Below are positions 14,690-17,509 of a stretch of 17,509 nucleotides of DNA, piece after piece. A program made the translations under genes and the position numbers. The first letter of the stretch is position 1, and each line of letters opens with the position of its first letter. Where the stretch lies: contig JAYPBC010000032.1 in the NCBI GenBank assembly GCA_038124025.1, positions 1 through 17,509 on the forward strand. The letters are read 5' to 3'. Under the pieces are notes generated by a model, which was not told the DNA's origin, made no database searches, and saw nothing but the letters and a program-made list of their open reading frames with translations. Origin of the DNA: UBA1275 sp038124025. GTDB taxonomy: Bacteria; Bacteroidota; Rhodothermia; Balneolales; Balneolaceae.

Positions 14690-17275
14690 ATGCATTCGTA
14701 TAATCCAGAAGCTATTGAAAAGAAATGGCAAACATATTGGTTAGAGCACAAGACGTTTAAAACTCCCACGGATCGTAGCAAGCCAAAATACTATGTTCTA
14801 GATATGTTTCCTTACCCTAGCGGATCTGGTTTGCATGTGGGACATCCCGAGGGATATACGGCTACGGATATAATGGCGCGATACAAGCGAATGAAGGGGT
14901 TTAATGTGCTTCACCCGATGGGTTGGGATGCATTTGGATTACCTGCTGAGCAGTATGCGGTGAAAACAGGGACACATCCACGTATTACTACAGAACACAA
15001 CATCAAAAGATTTCGTGAGCAGTTACAAGCTATAGGGTTTAGTTATGATTGGGACAGAGAAGTAAATACTACCGATCCTACTTATTTTAAATGGACGCAG
15101 TGGATTTTTTTGAAACTCTATGAAATGGGTTTGGCCTACGAGGACGAAGTTGCAGTAAACTGGTGTCCAGAATTAGGGACGGTGTTGGCTAATGAAGAAG
15201 TAATTGATGGTAAAAGTGAGGTGGGTGGATATCCCGTTGTTCGGCGTCCAATGCGTCAATGGGTACTCAAAATAACCGCCTATGCGGAGCGTCTACTTCA
15301 GGATTTGGATGATCTTGACTGGCCTGAATCATTAAAAGATATGCAGAGAAATTGGATAGGAAAGTCTGTGGGTGCTGAAATTGACTTTGCTATTCAGGGG
15401 TATGAGGGTGAGAAAATTCGGGTGTTTACCACCAGACCTGATACTTTATTCGGCGCCACTTATATGGTACTTGCCCCAGAACATCATTTGGTGGATATAA
15501 TTACAAGTGAACAGCAACGTTCTTCCGTGCAGGAATATGTAGAAACTTCCGCAGCCAAATCCGATTTAGATAGACAAGAACTATCGAAGGAAAAAACGGG
15601 GGTATGGACGGGTGCTTTTGCAATTCATCCTGTGACCAAGAAGCAAATTCCCATATGGATTGCGGATTATGTACTCGTGAGCTACGGAACAGGAGCTATC
15701 ATGGCCGTGCCCGCACAGGATGAGCGAGATTGGGAGTTTGCAGAGGCCTTTGATTTACCGATTGTACGTACCGTCGAACCCGAAGATGGATTTACCGGAA
15801 AAGCCTACACCGGAGATGGTCCTGCCATTAACTCTGATTTTTTGAATGGAATGGGAGTGGCTGAGGCCAAAACCACCATGATTCAATGGCTAGAAGATCA
15901 TGGGGTAGGATCAAAAGCCATAAATTACAAACTCCGTGACTGGTTATTTTCTAGGCAGCGTTACTGGGGTGAGCCTTTTCCCATCATTCATACCGACGAA
16001 GGTGCGGTTCCTTTATCCGAAGATCAACTCCCTTTAGAACTTCCTCAGGTAGATAATTATCAACCAACGGGCGATGGCGAACCTCCTTTAGCTAACGCAA
16101 CCGAGTGGGTGAATATCACCGATCCTGCTACAGCTAAGCCAGCGAAGCGCGAAACGAATACCATGCCTCAGTGGGCAGGCTCTTGTTGGTACTACCTGCG
16201 ATACATATCTCCTGATTGGGAGGGTGGACCCGTAGACCCAGATTATGAATCGTATTGGATGCCGGTAGATTTATATGTGGGTGGGGCAGAACATGCGGTA
16301 TTGCATTTATTATATGCCCGTTTTTGGCATAAAGTATTATTTGATTTGGGGGTTGTGAGTACCAAAGAGCCCTTTCAAAAATTAGTAAATCAGGGTATGA
16401 TCCTGGGTGAAATGGAGTACACAGCTGCTCAGAAAAATGAGAAGTGGATCCCTATTGATGAGGCCGATGAAACTTCAGATAAAATACGATTGGCGGATGA
16501 GGATGTGGAGAAAAAGGGTGATCATTTTGTAATTAAGGGCACCGATATACGTATAGAAGCTAGGGCACATAAAATGTCAAAGAGCCGTGGTAACGTTATA
16601 AATCCTGATCATATTATTGAGGAATTCGGTGCGGATTCACTACGCTTATATGAAATGTTTATGGGGCCTTTAGAACAAGTTAAACCTTGGAGTACCAAAG
16701 GGGTGGACGGGGTAAACAGATTCTTGCATCGAGCTTGGAGACTCTTGGTTAATGAGGAGAGTGGCGAACTAAAATCCACGGTTAGTGACACTGAACCTAC
16801 CAAAGAACAGCTTAAAGTGTTGCATACAGCCATAAAAAAGGTGAGCGAAGATATTGAGGCAATGCGTTTTAATACGGCCATATCTGCATTAATGATTTTT
16901 GTTAACGAAGCCAATACCTGGAGTCAAATGCCCTTAGTTGTGGCTCAACATTTTGTTCAATTATTGTCTCCTTTTGCTCCTCATATTAGCGAGGAATTAT
17001 GGGTAAAACTAGGCCATCAAGAAAGTATAGCTTACCAACATTGGCCCGTCTTTGACGAACAATGGTTGGTTGATAACGAAATAATGTATCCCATCCAGAT
17101 TAATGGTAAGGTTCGCGCAGAACTATTTGTTTCAACTGAGCGAGCGATGGACAAGCAATATGTACTTGAGCAAGCTAAAGCCAATGAAAAAATTCAGGGC
17201 TATTTAGAAGGTAACCGTTTGGTGAAAGAAATATTTGTTCCTAAGCGGATCGTGAATCTGGTTATCGCTCCTTGA
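14690..17275 (+). CDS. leuS: Leucyl-tRNA synthetase
   Basis: Class I synthetase that charges tRNA(Leu) in the cytoplasm. At 861 residues it is full bacterial length. The catalytic HIGH-type motif is HVGH at 49-52, after the conserved DMFPYPSGSGL, and KMSKS is at 628-632. The CP1 editing domain that hydrolyses mischarged tRNA is intact: TTRPDTLFGATY, and GTGAIMAVPAQDERDWEF from residue 333, with the conserved Asp that positions the amino group. WAGSCWYYLRY marks the return to the Rossmann fold, and residues from about 700 form the anticodon-binding helical and C-terminal domains. The start is ATG with an AT-rich, Shine-Dalgarno-free upstream. It lies 116 bp after the preceding operon and may have its own promoter. 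Its 3' end overlaps a convergent citrate synthase gene by 14 bp. Confidence 0.98.
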   Translation: MHSYNPEAIEKKWQTYWLEHKTFKTPTDRSKPKYYVLDMFPYPSGSGLHVGHPEGYTATDIMARYKRMKGFNVLHPMGWDAFGLPAEQYAVKTGTHPRITTEHNIKRFREQLQAIGFSYDWDREVNTTDPTYFKWTQWIFLKLYEMGLAYEDEVAVNWCPELGTVLANEEVIDGKSEVGGYPVVRRPMRQWVLKITAYAERLLQDLDDLDWPESLKDMQRNWIGKSVGAEIDFAIQGYEGEKIRVFTTRPDTLFGATYMVLAPEHHLVDIITSEQQRSSVQEYVETSAAKSDLDRQELSKEKTGVWTGAFAIHPVTKKQIPIWIADYVLVSYGTGAIMAVPAQDERDWEFAEAFDLPIVRTVEPEDGFTGKAYTGDGPAINSDFLNGMGVAEAKTTMIQWLEDHGVGSKAINYKLRDWLFSRQRYWGEPFPIIHTDEGAVPLSEDQLPLELPQVDNYQPTGDGEPPLANATEWVNITDPATAKPAKRETNTMPQWAGSCWYYLRYISPDWEGGPVDPDYESYWMPVDLYVGGAEHAVLHLLYARFWHKVLFDLGVVSTKEPFQKLVNQGMILGEMEYTAAQKNEKWIPIDEADETSDKIRLADEDVEKKGDHFVIKGTDIRIEARAHKMSKSRGNVINPDHIIEEFGADSLRLYEMFMGPLEQVKPWSTKGVDGVNRFLHRAWRLLVNEESGELKSTVSDTEPTKEQLKVLHTAIKKVSEDIEAMRFNTAISALMIFVNEANTWSQMPLVVAQHFVQLLSPFAPHISEELWVKLGHQESIAYQHWPVFDEQWLVDNEIMYPIQINGKVRAELFVSTERAMDKQYVLEQAKANEKIQGYLEGNRLVKEIFVPKRIVNLVIAP

Positions 17276-17509
17276 TAGGAGTATAATCAACATTTTTTTG
17301 ACCAACATAAAGGGCCCTTGGGCGAACAAGTCTGTTGTGCTCCATTTGCTCCATGTAGTGACCTGCCCATCCAGCAATACGACTCATAGTAAAGATACAG
17401 GTGTACAAGTCAGGCTGAATCCCCATAGAGAAATAGACGGTTGCAGAAAAAAAATCGACATTTGGATCAATATTCTTTTCGGTTTTCATGGTGCGAAGCA
17501 TATCCATTG
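17262..17509 (-). CDS. gltA: Citrate synthase, C-terminal part (cut by window edge)
   Basis: The last 82 or so codons of citrate synthase, which condenses oxaloacetate and acetyl-CoA at the entry to the TCA cycle. The 5' part lies beyond base 17509, so the ATG near the edge is internal. NIDPNVDFFSATVY contains the catalytic Asp of the family (NVDF). SRIAGWAGHYMEQ and NRLVRPRALYVG follow, the latter with Arg residues that bind the citrate carboxylates. The ending, with YTPIKER close to the stop, resembles the CitZ-like type found in Bacillus and Bacteroidota-like bacteria rather than the longer E. coli type II enzyme. A 2-methylcitrate synthase cannot be fully excluded from the tail alone. It is convergent with leuS, sharing 14 bases of coding sequence. 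Confidence 0.92.
   Translation of the reverse strand, partial: MDMLRTMKTEKNIDPNVDFFSATVYFSMGIQPDLYTCIFTMSRIAGWAGHYMEQMEHNRLVRPRALYVGQKNVDYTPIKER

Noticed and set aside
16609..16914. 101-codon open frame antisense to leuS
   Set aside because: It lies entirely within the conserved leuS coding sequence and has no motif, so it is a shadow frame.

Overview
The window looks like ordinary chromosome from a moderately AT-rich, Gram-negative bacterium of the Bacteroidota/Balneolota/Rhodothermota kind. This placement is inference. It rests on mostly AT-rich, Shine-Dalgarno-poor start regions, a small RRM-type RNA-binding protein, a TlpA-fold lipoprotein, a CitZ-like citrate synthase tail, and a LuxE/LuxC pair that resembles the pairs seen in those phyla. 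No tRNA, rRNA, CRISPR array, insertion sequence, prophage or att site is visible, and no gene-free stretch exceeds 300 bases. Several obvious upstream start codons (GTG or TTG) were rejected in favour of internal ATGs that restore family-typical lengths.

Left part (1-5868). An intrinsic terminator closes a minus-strand RRM protein gene. Next is a minus-strand purK-purE pair, which together turns AIR into CAIR in purine synthesis. prfA (release factor 1) runs on the plus strand, divergent from purK and convergent with pckA (ATP-dependent PEP carboxykinase, minus). A minus-strand rhodanese-domain lipoprotein gene follows, and its upstream region is shared with the next operon.

Central operon (6036-14573, plus). 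Seven genes lie with gaps of at most 19 bp, or overlap: gatB, a TlpA-fold lipoprotein without its redox cysteines, tpiA, purD, a membrane-anchored NHL-like propeller protein, a LuxE-type acyl-protein synthetase and a LuxC-type acyl-CoA reductase. purD and the propeller gene share an ATGA stop/start, and luxE overlaps luxC by 8 bp, so translation is probably coupled in the second half. The first half is housekeeping: amidotransferase, glycolysis and purine synthesis. The second half is the accessory part of the window. LuxE activates a fatty acid and LuxC reduces it to a fatty aldehyde, but no luciferase gene (luxA/luxB) or luxD thioesterase is here, so the aldehyde must serve another purpose.

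Right end (14690-17509). leuS (leucyl-tRNA synthetase) is complete on the plus strand and its last 14 bases overlap the 3' end of a convergent citrate synthase gene, whose 5' part lies outside the window.

The best candidate for something under-described is the LuxE/LuxC fatty acid reductase with its coupled propeller protein. The cysteine-less TlpA-like lipoprotein is second.
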